From assembly GCF_014646915.1 (NCBI RefSeq), contig NZ_BMOE01000001.1:462568-526567 (forward strand): a DNA stretch of 64,000 bases, read 5' to 3'. The number at the start of each line of letters is the position of its first letter. Position 1 is the first letter of the stretch. The stretch comes from Deinococcus aquiradiocola. Lineage in GTDB: Bacteria; Deinococcota; Deinococci; Deinococcales; Deinococcaceae. This document shows positions 34,524 to 45,280 of this stretch, in pieces. The notes under the pieces are model-generated. The model made no database searches. It had not been told where the DNA came from and saw only the letters and a program-made list of their open reading frames with translations. The translations under genes and the position numbers were made by a program.

Positions 34524-35999
34524 ATGACGCCGACCCCGTCCGGCCCGCACCCCGACCGCCCCTCCCCTGCCGCCGGGGGCGTGCTGGCGCTGGACCTGGG
34601 GACGGGCAGCGTCAAGGTGGGCCTGATCGGCCCGGGCGGCGAGGTGCTGGCGAGCGCGAGCAGGCCGTACCCGGTGCGCGCCGACCGGCCCGGCTGGGCG
34701 GAGAGCCTGCCGGGCGAGTGGTGGGCGGCGACCGTGGACGCAACCCGCGAGGTGAGGGCCGCGCGGCCGGACGTGGCGGTGCGGGCGGTGGGCCTGAGCG
34801 GGCAGATGCACGGCGTGGTGCTGAGCGGCGCGAACGGGGAGGCCCTGCGCGGGGCGGTGCTGTGGTCCGACGGGCGCAGCACCGCCGAACTCGCCCGCTA
34901 CCGGGCCCTGCCGGAGGCGCGGCAGGAGGCGCTGCGGAATCCGGCCGTGACGGGCATGGCCGGGCCGACGCTCCTGTGGCTCGCGCGGCACGAGCCGGAG
35001 GTGCTGGCACGGGCGCGCTGGGCGCTCCAGCCGAAGGACTGGCTGCGCCTGCACCTGACGGGCGAGGCGTTCAGCGACCCTTCGGACGCGTCCGGAACGC
35101 TGCTGTACGACCTGACGCGGGACGCCTGGGACCACGCCCTGCTGACCGATTGGGGGCTGGACGCGCGCCTGCTGCCGCCACTGCGGGCGTCCGGCGCGCA
35201 GGCAGGCCACCTGCAGGCCCGCGCGGCCACGGCGCTCGGCGTCCCGGCGGGGCTGCCCGTCGCGACCGGGGCGGGCGACACGGCCGCGAGCCTGCTGGCG
35301 GGAGGCCTGCCGGACGGGGAGGCGCAGCTGACGGTCGGGACGGGCGCGCAGATCGTGCAGCCGAGCGGCACGCTGCCCGGCCCGGTCACGGGCGGGCACG
35401 TGTTCCGGGACGCGGGGCGCGGCTGGTACGCGCTGGCCGCCGTGCAGAACGCGGGCACGGCGCTGGAGTGGGCGCGGCGCGCCCTGAACCTGTCGTGGCC
35501 GGACTTCTACGCGGCGGCGCAGGCGGCGGGACCGCTGCAGGGACCGGTGTTCCTGCCGTTCGTGACGGGCGACCGCACCCCGCACCTGGACGCGCACGCC
35601 CGCGCCGGGTGGATCGGGGCGGGCCTGGAGCACGACGCGCGCCACCTCGCCCGCGCCGCCTTCGAGGGCGTGGCGCTGTCCATCTCGGCGGCCGCCGCGG
35701 TGCTCCCACTCCGGCCCGGCCCGCTGTGGCTGGCGGGCGGCGGCACGAGCGACCCGTGGTGGCGGCAGCTCCTCGCGGACGCCCTGAGGCGCGACCTGCG
35801 GCCCGTCGCGGTGCCGGGCGCGTCGCTGGTCGGGGCGGGCCTGCTCGCGTGGCAGGCGCTCGGCCACCACCCGGACCGGCCACCCCTGACCGGGAGCGCG
35901 CCCGTGACGGCCCGCGAGGACGGTATTCCGGCCGGGACGCGGGCGCGGTTCACGGCGGCGTACCCGGCCCTGAAGGACTGGTTCCGCTCTCCCGCCTGA
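34524..35999 (+). CDS. FGGY-family carbohydrate kinase, xylulokinase-like
   Basis: This 491-residue protein resembles XylB, which phosphorylates D-xylulose for the pentose phosphate pathway. N-terminal ATP-loop LALDLGTGSVKVGL, the SGQMHGVVL substrate loop typical of xylulokinases, AVLWSDGRS, the catalytic Asp region GAGDTAASLLAGG and the late LAGGGTSDPWWRQLLAD are all visible. The substrate is inferred from SGQMHG. A TTCACT at about six bases before ATG 34524 may be a weak leaderless -10. No xylose isomerase is adjacent. Confidence 0.85.
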   Translation: MTPTPSGPHPDRPSPAAGGVLALDLGTGSVKVGLIGPGGEVLASASRPYPVRADRPGWAESLPGEWWAATVDATREVRAARPDVAVRAVGLSGQMHGVVLSGANGEALRGAVLWSDGRSTAELARYRALPEARQEALRNPAVTGMAGPTLLWLARHEPEVLARARWALQPKDWLRLHLTGEAFSDPSDASGTLLYDLTRDAWDHALLTDWGLDARLLPPLRASGAQAGHLQARAATALGVPAGLPVATGAGDTAASLLAGGLPDGEAQLTVGTGAQIVQPSGTLPGPVTGGHVFRDAGRGWYALAAVQNAGTALEWARRALNLSWPDFYAAAQAAGPLQGPVFLPFVTGDRTPHLDAHARAGWIGAGLEHDARHLARAAFEGVALSISAAAAVLPLRPGPLWLAGGGTSDPWWRQLLADALRRDLRPVAVPGASLVGAGLLAWQALGHHPDRPPLTGSAPVTAREDGIPAGTRARFTAAYPALKDWFRSPA

Positions 36000-36117
36000 C
36001 GCGCGGTCCGGTCAGGGCAGGGCTGATGGGGCCTGCGGGCAGGTCGGAGGTTCCGGTGCGCTGGCCTGTGCATAGGGGCGCACGGTCCGGCGGGGCGGGG
36101 CGCTCTAGAGTGATCGC

Positions 36118-37071
36118 ATGATTGACGCAGTGATCGGCCACACCCCCCTGGTGCAACTGAAGCGCATCGTGCCGGACGGCAGCGCGGACGTGTTCCTGAA
36201 ACTGGAGGGGCAGAACCCCGGAGGCAGCATCAAGGACCGCACCGCGCTCGGCATGGTCGAGGACGCCGAGGCGCGCGGCCTGCTGAAACCCGGCGGGCTG
36301 ATCGTGGAACCCACCAGCGGCAACACCGGCATCGGGCTCGCGCAGGTCGCCGCGTCACGCGGGTACCGGCTGATCCTGACGATGCCCGCCCAGATGAGCG
36401 AGGAACGCAAGCGCACGCTCGCCGCGTACGGCGCGGAACTCGTCCTGACGGACCCGGAGCGCCGCATGCTGGCCGCCATCGAGGAAGCCGAGAAGATCGC
36501 GCTGGAACAGGGCGGCTGGATGCCGAACCAGTTCGCGAACCCCGCGAATCCGGCCGTGCACGAGCGCACGACGGGACCGGAACTGTGGGAGCAGATGGAG
36601 GGCCGCATCGACGCGTTCGTGTACGGGAGCGGCACAGGCGGCACCATCACGGGCGTGGGCCGGTACCTGAAACGTCAGGACCCGGGCGTGCGGATCGTGG
36701 CGGTCGAGCCGAGGCGCAGCAACGTCCTCTCGGGCGGCGAGCGTGGCGAGCACGGCTTCCAGGGGATGGGGCCGGGCTTCATTCCGGAGAACCTCGACCG
36801 GAGCCTGCTGGACGAGGTGGTGCAGGTGTGGGAGGAGGACGCGTTCCCGCTCGCGCGCCGCGCCGCGCAGGAGGAGGGAATCTTCATGGGCATGTCGAGC
36901 GGCGGCATCCTGTGGGCGGCGGTGGAGGTCGCGCGGCGACTGGGGCCGGGAAAGCGCGTGGCGAGCATCGCGTGCGACAGTGGCGCGCGCTACCTGACGA
37001 CGGCACTGTTCAGCGGCGCGGGCGACACGCCCGCCGGGTACCGCGTCCGGTCACGTGAACGCCTGACCTGA
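36118..37071 (+). CDS. cysM: Cysteine synthase (O-acetylserine sulfhydrylase)
   Basis: This 317-residue PLP enzyme makes cysteine from O-acetylserine and sulfide or thiosulfate. The PLP lysine is in NPGGSIKDRTA, the substrate loop is PTSGNTGIGLA and the phosphate-binding loop is GSGTGGTITGVGRYLK. The CysM versus CysK choice is uncertain: the short N-terminus and EERKRTLAAYGAELV segment resemble CysM-type proteins, but specificity is not proven. ATG 36118 is leaderless (TAGAGT at 36106-36111). Confidence 0.9.
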   Translation: MIDAVIGHTPLVQLKRIVPDGSADVFLKLEGQNPGGSIKDRTALGMVEDAEARGLLKPGGLIVEPTSGNTGIGLAQVAASRGYRLILTMPAQMSEERKRTLAAYGAELVLTDPERRMLAAIEEAEKIALEQGGWMPNQFANPANPAVHERTTGPELWEQMEGRIDAFVYGSGTGGTITGVGRYLKRQDPGVRIVAVEPRRSNVLSGGERGEHGFQGMGPGFIPENLDRSLLDEVVQVWEEDAFPLARRAAQEEGIFMGMSSGGILWAAVEVARRLGPGKRVASIACDSGARYLTTALFSGAGDTPAGYRVRSRERLT

Positions 37072-37099
37072 CCATGCCGGGTCCGCCGCCCCGCGCGGC

Positions 37100-37219
37100 A
37101 TACGGTGTCGATCCGATTCCAGGGATGCCGGAAACAGCACCAGCGTCCCTTCTTGAGCAGCACAGCGCCCATGACTGGCCCAGCTCCGCAGGAAGGGACG
37201 CCCCTCCACACCGGATCAG
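37100..37219. repeat. Interspersed palindromic repeat, copy 4 (divergent right half)
   Basis: The left half is canonical: ATACGGTGTCGATCCGATTC, then GGGATGCCGGAAACAGCACCAGCGTCCC. The right half is replaced or decayed: the GGCTGAAC...GTTCAG hairpin is missing, and the element ends CACACCGGATCAG. Even so, TCA at 37216-37218 is again a stop codon, that of the nucleotidyltransferase gene. It lies between this gene and cysM, which are convergent. Confidence 0.85.
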
Positions 37220-37937
37220 GGGTGCGGCGGGACAGGTGCGGGGTCGGTGGCACTCTCCACCCAGTTCAGGTCGGCGGTGACGCGCACGGCCAGGGCCTCC
37301 AGCGCCGCCTGCCGTTCCGCGTCTCTGGTGGCGGTCAGGACGCGGCTCAGGAGGTCCGAGGCGGCAGGGTCGCGTCCTGACAGGTCCGGCAGCCACTGGC
37401 GGGGTTTGGTGTCCCACCAGCCGCGCTGCGCGTACAGGGCGCGCACCAGCCTGCGTGTCGTGTCGAGGGCCACCAGGGCGTGCAGGGGCGTGTCCTGCGT
37501 GGCGCGCGCCTCCCACACGGCGTCCACCAGCACGTGCCGCGTGAAGGGCGTGAGGGGTTCCGGGGGGCGTCCGGCGTGCAGGCGCTCCCGCGCCGCCGTC
37601 TGCAGTTCGCTGAGAACCGGGTGGGGCGTCATGACGCGGCCCTCGGCGAGCATGAAGAGCGTGCTGGCGTCCCCGTCGCGGACGTCGTGCCGCAGCTGGG
37701 CGGCCGGGTTGTAGAACGCTTCGGCGGGCGTGCCGAGCACGGCGAAGCTCTCGCGCCAGCGGGTCTCGCCGCTCACCAGCGCGAGGAAATCCAGGTCGGA
37801 GTGCCGGTCCGCCTCGCCGCGCGCGGCACTGCCGCACCAGAGCACGCCGAGCACGCCGGGCGTGTCCTGCACGTGCCGGAGTGCCTGTGCGAAGCCCGCC
37901 GCACCTCGCGGCGGGTCCGGGGTGGGCGGCGTTCCGT

Positions 37938-39230
<1,293 letters not shown>

Positions 39231-39300
39231 GCCTTCAGCATACGGCGCTCCCGGCCTCCTTCCGCCGGAACGCCTATGCGACCCTCCCGTGCGGGGCGGG

Positions 39301-40392
<1,092 letters not shown>

Positions 40393-40516
40393 GGCAGGCA
40401 TGATAGCGGGCCGCCCGGACGCGCCCTGCCGCTCGCCTAGCGCAGCGGGCACGGCCAGCGGCAGGGCGCGTGACAGGTGCGGCGGCGCGGGCCGGGGAAT
40501 CGCCCTAGACTCCGGT

Positions 40517-41074
40517 ATGCTGCCCGACACCGTGCCCACCGAGATCCGGACCGGACGCCTGCTGCTGCGCGCGCCCGCACCGCAGGACGGCCCGGCCCTG
40601 AGTGCCGCCGTGAACGCCTCGCGGCCCGAACTGCGCCGCTGGATGCGCTGGGCGCACGAACCGCTCGACGATGCGGCCGCGACCCTCAACCTGACGCGGG
40701 CCGCCGCACGGTTCGCGGATCGCAGCGAACTGCGGTCCCTGATCTGGGACGCCCGGGGCCGCACCCTGCTGGGCAGCAGCGGCTTTCACGCGCTGGACTG
40801 GGAGGTGCCCAAGGGCGAGGTCGGGTACTGGGTGCATTCGGCCCACACCGGCCATGGGTACGCGACGCAGGTCGCGCGGACGCTCGCGGAGGTGGGGGTA
40901 TCGGTGCTGGGTCTGCGGCGCGTCGAGCTGCGCTGCGACGCCCTGAACGTGGCGAGCGCGGCGGTCGCGCGGCGTGCCGGGTTCGGCGTGGAGGGCCTGC
41001 TGCGGCATGACGAGCGAGCCAGCGACGGATCCGGCGCGCTGCGCGACATGCTGCTGCACGCCGTCGTGCGCTGA
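40517..41074 (+). CDS. GNAT N-acetyltransferase, RimJ/RimL-like
   Basis: This 185-residue protein has a GNAT fold of the RimJ/RimL group, which acetylates protein N-termini or amino groups. It begins EIRTGRLLLRAPAPQDGPAL, typical of the group, with the central GEVGYWVHSAHTGHGYATQVARTL acetyl-CoA-binding block and VELRCDALNVASAAVARRAGF (family N.AS..V..K.GF). The natural substrate may be a ribosomal protein or a small amine. ATG 40517 is leaderless (TAGACT at 40506-40511), and the gene is divergent from proB. Confidence 0.87.
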   Translation: MLPDTVPTEIRTGRLLLRAPAPQDGPALSAAVNASRPELRRWMRWAHEPLDDAAATLNLTRAAARFADRSELRSLIWDARGRTLLGSSGFHALDWEVPKGEVGYWVHSAHTGHGYATQVARTLAEVGVSVLGLRRVELRCDALNVASAAVARRAGFGVEGLLRHDERASDGSGALRDMLLHAVVR

Positions 41075-41084
41075 GCAGAACAGA

Positions 41085-41121
41085 TCGGGCGGGTCGGCGG
41101 TGCGCTCGCCGACCCGCCCGA
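41085..41121. terminator. Bidirectional terminator between GNAT gene and rpiA
   Basis: A perfect 15-bp stem (41085-41099 with 41107-41121) with a 7-base loop lies between two convergent genes. Confidence 0.8.
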
Positions 41122-41149
41122 CTGGACGGCGCAGGAACCGCTGGGCGCT

Positions 41150-41831
41150 TCAGGTCTGCGGGCTGAGCTCCTGCACGCCGTCCGGGGCGGCCACGAAGGC
41201 GCGCGTGGCCATGCCCAGGAAGAAGCCCGTGTCGATCACGCCGAGCGTGCCCTTGAGGGTGCGTTCGAGCGTGGCGGGCTGGGTCCCGGCGGGAATGGCG
41301 GCGTCGAAGATGTAGTTGCCGTTGTCGGTCAGGTAGGGTTGCGCGCCGGGCTGCCGGAGGCGGCCGCCGAGGCCCAGGGCGCGGAGGCGTTCGATGGTGC
41401 TCAGGAAGCCGAAGCGGGCGATCTCGACGGGCAGCGGGGCCTTCTCGCCGAGCTGCGTGACGAGTTTGGTGTGGTCGGCGATGATCACGAGCTGCCGGGC
41501 CTGCACCTCGGTGAGCTTCTCGCGCAGCAGGGCGCCGCCGAGGCCCTTGATGAGGTTGAGGCCCGGGTCGATCTCGTCCGCGCCGTCGATGGCGAGGTCC
41601 AGCGGGCGCGGGTCGAGCGGCTCGACCTGAATGCCGACCTGCCGGGCGAGCGCGTCGGACGCTTCGGACGTGGCGACGCCCACGATGCCCTTCAGTTCGC
41701 CGTCCGCGAGTCGCCGCCCGAGTTCCTCGATGGCGTACTTGGCGGTGCTGCCGGTGCCCAGGCCGACGCGCATGCCGTCCGTAACGAGCGCGGCGGCACG
41801 GACGGCCGCCTGACGTTTCAGGGCTTCGAGG

Positions 41832-41839
<8 letters not shown>
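41150..41839 (-). CDS. rpiA: Ribose 5-phosphate isomerase A
   Basis: RpiA interconverts ribose 5-phosphate and ribulose 5-phosphate. The 229-residue protein shows GLGTGSTAKYAIEELG (phosphate loop), LAIDGADEIDPGLNLIKGLGGALLREK with the catalytic DGADE, and the late TDNGNYIFD. It follows bcp directly: its ATG overlaps the bcp stop region by eight bases, so translation is coupled. With deoC (divergent, 42434) it forms a pentose-metabolism neighbourhood. Confidence 0.96.
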
Positions 41840-42335
<496 letters not shown>

Positions 42336-42433
42336 GCGGTCAGGATAGTGCAGCGGGCCGGGGCGGCAGGCGGGGCGGGGGCAGCGTGGTCCGGGTCACC
42401 CGTCCTCATGGCCGGGGCAGTATGCTGGGGGGC

Positions 42434-43096
42434 GTGAATCTCGCGCCGTACATTGACCACACGCTCCTGAAAGCCACCGCGACACCCGCGGACATCGTGA
42501 AGCTCTGCACCGAAGCCCGCCAGCACCAGTTCAAGGCGGTGTGCGTGAACCCGCAGCACGTGGCGCTGTGCCGCTCCGAGCTGGAGGGAAGTGGCGTGCT
42601 GGTCGCCACGGTGTGCGGCTTCCCGCTGGGCGCCGTGACGAGCGAGCAGAAGGCCGTGGAGGCCCGCCTGAGCGTCGAGGCGGGCGCGGACGAGGTGGAC
42701 ATGGTGATCGCGATCGGGTCGGCGCTCGCCGGGGACTGGGCGTACGTGCAGGCGGACGTGGCGGCCGTGCGTGCGGCCATTCCGGGCACGGTCCTGAAGG
42801 TGATCATCGAGACGTGCTACCTGTCGGACGACCAGAAGGCGCGGGCGACGGAGGCGGCGGTGCTGGGCGGCGCGGACTTCGTGAAGACGAGCACCGGCTT
42901 CGGGACGGGTGGCGCGACGCTGGACGACGTGGCCCTGATGCGCCGCGTGATCGCGGGCCGCGCCGAGATCAAGGCGGCGGGCGGCGTGCGTTCCCCGGCG
43001 GACGCGGAGGCGATGATCGCGGCGGGCGCGACGCGGCTCGGCACGTCGGGCGGGGTGGGTCTGGTGTCGGGCAGCGCGAACGGCTCCGGCTACTGA
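42434..43096 (+). CDS. deoC: Deoxyribose-phosphate aldolase
   Basis: DeoC cleaves 2-deoxyribose 5-phosphate to acetaldehyde and glyceraldehyde 3-phosphate, salvaging deoxynucleosides. The 220-residue TIM-barrel protein shows LAPYIDHTLLKATAT, VCVNPQHV, EVDMVIAIG and the Schiff-base Lys in VLKVIIETCYL, plus FVKTSTGFGTGGAT. GTG 42434 was chosen because TATGCT (42421-42426) ends exactly seven bases before it; longer readings from 42386 or 42422 would start inside the promoter. DNA-repair-rich organisms release deoxynucleosides, which this enzyme can recycle. Confidence 0.93.
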   Translation: MNLAPYIDHTLLKATATPADIVKLCTEARQHQFKAVCVNPQHVALCRSELEGSGVLVATVCGFPLGAVTSEQKAVEARLSVEAGADEVDMVIAIGSALAGDWAYVQADVAAVRAAIPGTVLKVIIETCYLSDDQKARATEAAVLGGADFVKTSTGFGTGGATLDDVALMRRVIAGRAEIKAAGGVRSPADAEAMIAAGATRLGTSGGVGLVSGSANGSGY

Positions 43097-43099
43097 GCG

Positions 43100-43729
43100 G
43101 TGACGGAGCCTCTTGTTCAGGCGCCTGCGGGCGCCCCTTCCGTGCAGCCCGCGTCCCTGATCCTGGCGTCGGGCAGTCCTCGCCGCCGTGAGCTGCTGAC
43201 GCACCTGGGCGTGCCGTTCCGGGTGCTGGTGTCGGACATCGAGGAGCGCAGCGCGCACTCTGACCCGGCGCTGGTCGCGCGGGACCTCGCGGAGCAGAAG
43301 GCGCGGGCCACGGCGGCCCTGCCGGGCGGGGACGCGCCGCTCGTGCTGGCCGCCGACACGCTCGTCGCGCTGGACGGCGCGCTGCTCGGCAAGCCGGTGG
43401 ACGCGGCGCAGAACGCGGCGTTCCTGCGGACGCTGTCCGGGCGGACGCACACGGTGTTCAGCGGCGTGGCCCTGCTCCACGCGGGCGAACTGTCGAGCGG
43501 CGTGACGGCCACGCACGTCACGTTCCGGGCCCTGACGGAGTCGGAGGTCGCGTACTACGCGGCGAGCGGCGAGGGGCTCGACAAGGCGGGCGGGTACGGC
43601 ATCCAGGGCCTGGGGACAGCGCTCGTGGAACGCATCGAGGGCGAGTACAGCAACGTGGTCGGCTTCCCGCTCACGCTGGTGGCGGCCCTGCTGAGGTCGG
43701 TGGGCGTGCCCGTGTGGGGCCGCGCCTGA
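43100..43729 (+). CDS. maf: Maf-family nucleotide pyrophosphatase
   Basis: This 209-residue Maf/HAM1-fold protein hydrolyses non-canonical or methylated nucleoside triphosphates such as dTTP/UTP analogues. The SGSPRRRELL loop, the EQKARA segment and the VLAADTLVALDGALLGKPVDAAQ motif are typical, with SGRTHTVFSGVAL. Maf is often next to mreBCD, as here. GTG 43100 is three bases after the deoC stop. The ORF stop overlaps the ATG of a micro-ORF (TGATG). Confidence 0.92.
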   Translation: MTEPLVQAPAGAPSVQPASLILASGSPRRRELLTHLGVPFRVLVSDIEERSAHSDPALVARDLAEQKARATAALPGGDAPLVLAADTLVALDGALLGKPVDAAQNAAFLRTLSGRTHTVFSGVALLHAGELSSGVTATHVTFRALTESEVAYYAASGEGLDKAGGYGIQGLGTALVERIEGEYSNVVGFPLTLVAALLRSVGVPVWGRA

Positions 43730-43796
43730 TGCACGCCGCGCACCGTAGCCTGATGTACGCCACGCACCGCAGCCTGGTGCGGACCGCGCGCCGGGG
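43725..43796 (+). repeat. Three imperfect tandem 24-bp units between maf and mreC
   Basis: Units start at 43725, 43749 and 43773, each beginning CCTGATG or CCTGGTG. The first two differ at only three positions, the third is degenerate. They are in frame with a 25-codon ORF, so the unit encodes eight residues (MHAAHRSL, MYATHRSL, then VRTARRGH). Confidence 0.8.
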
Positions 43797-43806
43797 GCAC
43801 GCGTGA
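43729..43806 (+). CDS. Candidate 25-codon ORF linking maf and mreC
   Basis: ATG 43729 overlaps the maf stop (TGATG), and TGA 43804-43806 overlaps the mreC GTG (GTGA), so the frame bridges the two genes without a gap. The predicted peptide is 25 residues, strongly basic, and built of an eight-residue tandem repeat (MHAAHRSL / MYATHRSL) followed by VRTARRGHA. Its last 15 bases equal those of the micro-ORF before the HD hydrolase. It has no ribosome-binding site of its own and would depend on maf translation. It may be a coupling device rather than a functional peptide. Confidence 0.5.
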   Translation: MHAAHRSLMYATHRSLVRTARRGHA

Positions 43807-44627
43807 GCCTGCAGGGACCCAAACGCTTCCAGAAGCAGAGCGCGGGCCTGGTGTGGCGCCGCGCGGCACTGATGTACCTGCCGCTCATGGCGCTCAGCAT
43901 GGTCGCCACGCGCTTTCAGGTGGTGGCGCCGCTGGCCCTGACGAGCGGCGTGCAGCCGGTCACGCGGGCCTTCCTGGTGGGCGCGCAGAACGTGACGCAC
44001 GCGTACACGACGCTGGTGGACGACCGTGACCTGAGCGCCCGGTACTCCACGCTGCGCCAGCAGAACGACGTGCTGCGGCAACGCAACGAGCTGCTGCAGC
44101 GCGAGGTGTCGCGGCTGCGGCAGGTGACGCAGATCACGGCCACGCAGGCGCCGAGCGTGGTAGGAATCGCACAGGTGACGGCGGTGGACCCCTCGCCGCT
44201 CCTGAGTCGCCTCACCATCAACAAGGGCAGCGCGCAGGGCCTGCGCCTTCGGATGCCGGTCACGGTCCCGGCCGGCCTGATCGGGCAGGTGGTGGAGGTC
44301 ACGTCCGGCAACGCGGTCGTGCTGGCGCTCGTGGACCCGGAGAGCCGGGTGGGCGTGACGCTCGCCCGCAACAAGGGCGGGCGCGGCCTCGCGTTCGGCG
44401 CGCCGCCGGACCGCATGAAGGCGCAGTTCTCGCTGGGCGTGGACGTGAAGGTCGGGGACGAGATCGTGACGAGCAGTCTGGGCGGCGTGTTCCCGGTCGG
44501 CATCAAGGTGGGGACGGTGGAGCGCGTGCTGCCGCTCGGTCCGAACGACGTGAACCGTCAGGTGATCGTGAAGCCCGCCGTGGACGTGAACGTCGTCGAG
44601 GACGTCACCGTGCTGGGGGGCCTGTGA
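43803..44627 (+). CDS. mreC: Rod-shape-determining protein MreC
   Basis: MreC links the MreB cytoskeleton to wall-synthesis enzymes. This 274-residue protein has a short cytoplasmic N-terminus, one membrane segment (about 22-48), a coiled coil (about 78-105, RQQNDVLRQRNELLQREVSRLRQ) and the C-terminal beta-barrel pair with NKGSAQGLRLRMPV, PAGLIGQVVEV, DPESRVGV and the TSSLGGVFPVGIKVG block. The start is GTG 43803, overlapping the micro-ORF stop. It overlaps mreD by four bases. An mreB gene is not in the window. Confidence 0.93.
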   Translation: MSLQGPKRFQKQSAGLVWRRAALMYLPLMALSMVATRFQVVAPLALTSGVQPVTRAFLVGAQNVTHAYTTLVDDRDLSARYSTLRQQNDVLRQRNELLQREVSRLRQVTQITATQAPSVVGIAQVTAVDPSPLLSRLTINKGSAQGLRLRMPVTVPAGLIGQVVEVTSGNAVVLALVDPESRVGVTLARNKGGRGLAFGAPPDRMKAQFSLGVDVKVGDEIVTSSLGGVFPVGIKVGTVERVLPLGPNDVNRQVIVKPAVDVNVVEDVTVLGGL

Positions 44628-45145
44628 GCCGCGCCGCGCGCGTCCTGCGCGCCATCGTTTACTTCGTGCTCCTGATCGGCCTGCAGGGGGCCGTCACGAG
44701 CCTGCTCACGCGGGTCGGCGTGACGCCGCCCGACCTGTTCCTGCTGACGGGCGTCGCGTACGCGCTGCGGCTGCGGGCGCTGCCCGCCGTGCTGGCCGGG
44801 TACGGGGTGGGGCTGCTGCAGGACGTGCTCGGTCACGGTCTGCTGGGCCTGCACGCGGCGGGCGTCGGGGCGGGCGTGCTGGTGCTGGTGGGCCTGCGGC
44901 GCTTCATCACGGATTCGGGCGTGTTTCAGAGCATCCTCACCGTGGTGGGCGCCATCCTGGGGCAGTGGGCGGCCTTCCTGATCCTCACGTACTGGCTGCG
45001 CGGGGGGCTGGTGACCGTCGACTCGCTCGTGCACGTCCTGCCGTGGGAGCTGGGCCTCACGCTGCTCGTGTACCCCGTGTGGAACCGCGTGATGGCGTGG
45101 GGTCTCGGGGCACGCCCGAGCGCCGAGGAAGAGATGGCCGCCTGA
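44624..45145 (+). CDS. mreD: Rod-shape-determining protein MreD
   Basis: This 173-residue protein has five or six membrane segments and the position and size of MreD, a partner of MreC in the elongasome. The PDLFLLTGVAYALRL and AVLAGYGVGLLQDVLGHGLLGLHA region is the recognisable family part (family P...L...........G...GLL.D...G...G). GTG 44624 overlaps mreC (GTGA). The protein ends in a short polar tail. Identification rests on both sequence pattern and gene order. Confidence 0.88.
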   Translation: MSRAARVLRAIVYFVLLIGLQGAVTSLLTRVGVTPPDLFLLTGVAYALRLRALPAVLAGYGVGLLQDVLGHGLLGLHAAGVGAGVLVLVGLRRFITDSGVFQSILTVVGAILGQWAAFLILTYWLRGGLVTVDSLVHVLPWELGLTLLVYPVWNRVMAWGLGARPSAEEEMAA

Positions 45146-45217
45146 GCCGCCCCGCAGCCTGAATCCCTCCGCACCACCTCCCTCGCCCCTCATTCCCTCC
45201 AGAGGTTCCCGAACGCT

Positions 45218-45280
45218 GTGCCGAACTCCGCCGTCCCCTCCCCCACTTTCTCCTGCCGCGCGCGCGTGGTCCGGCCTTGA
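45218..45280 (+). CDS. Candidate 20-codon ORF overlapping the PBP2 start
   Basis: Between mreD and PBP2 the mreD frame stays open after its stop, up to TGA 45278-45280, which overlaps the PBP2 TTG (TTGA). A GTG at 45218 would give a 20-residue peptide, VPNSAVPSPTFSCRARVVRP, with GAGG about 12 bases upstream. Support is weaker than for the other micro-ORFs: the spacing to GAGG is long, and open frames are common at this base composition. Still, PBP2 lacks any other start signal. Confidence 0.3.
   Translation: MPNSAVPSPTFSCRARVVRP

Noticed and set aside
43725..43796. Tandem 24-bp units considered as a CRISPR array
   Set aside because: No spacers exist between units, units diverge quickly, and no cas genes are near.
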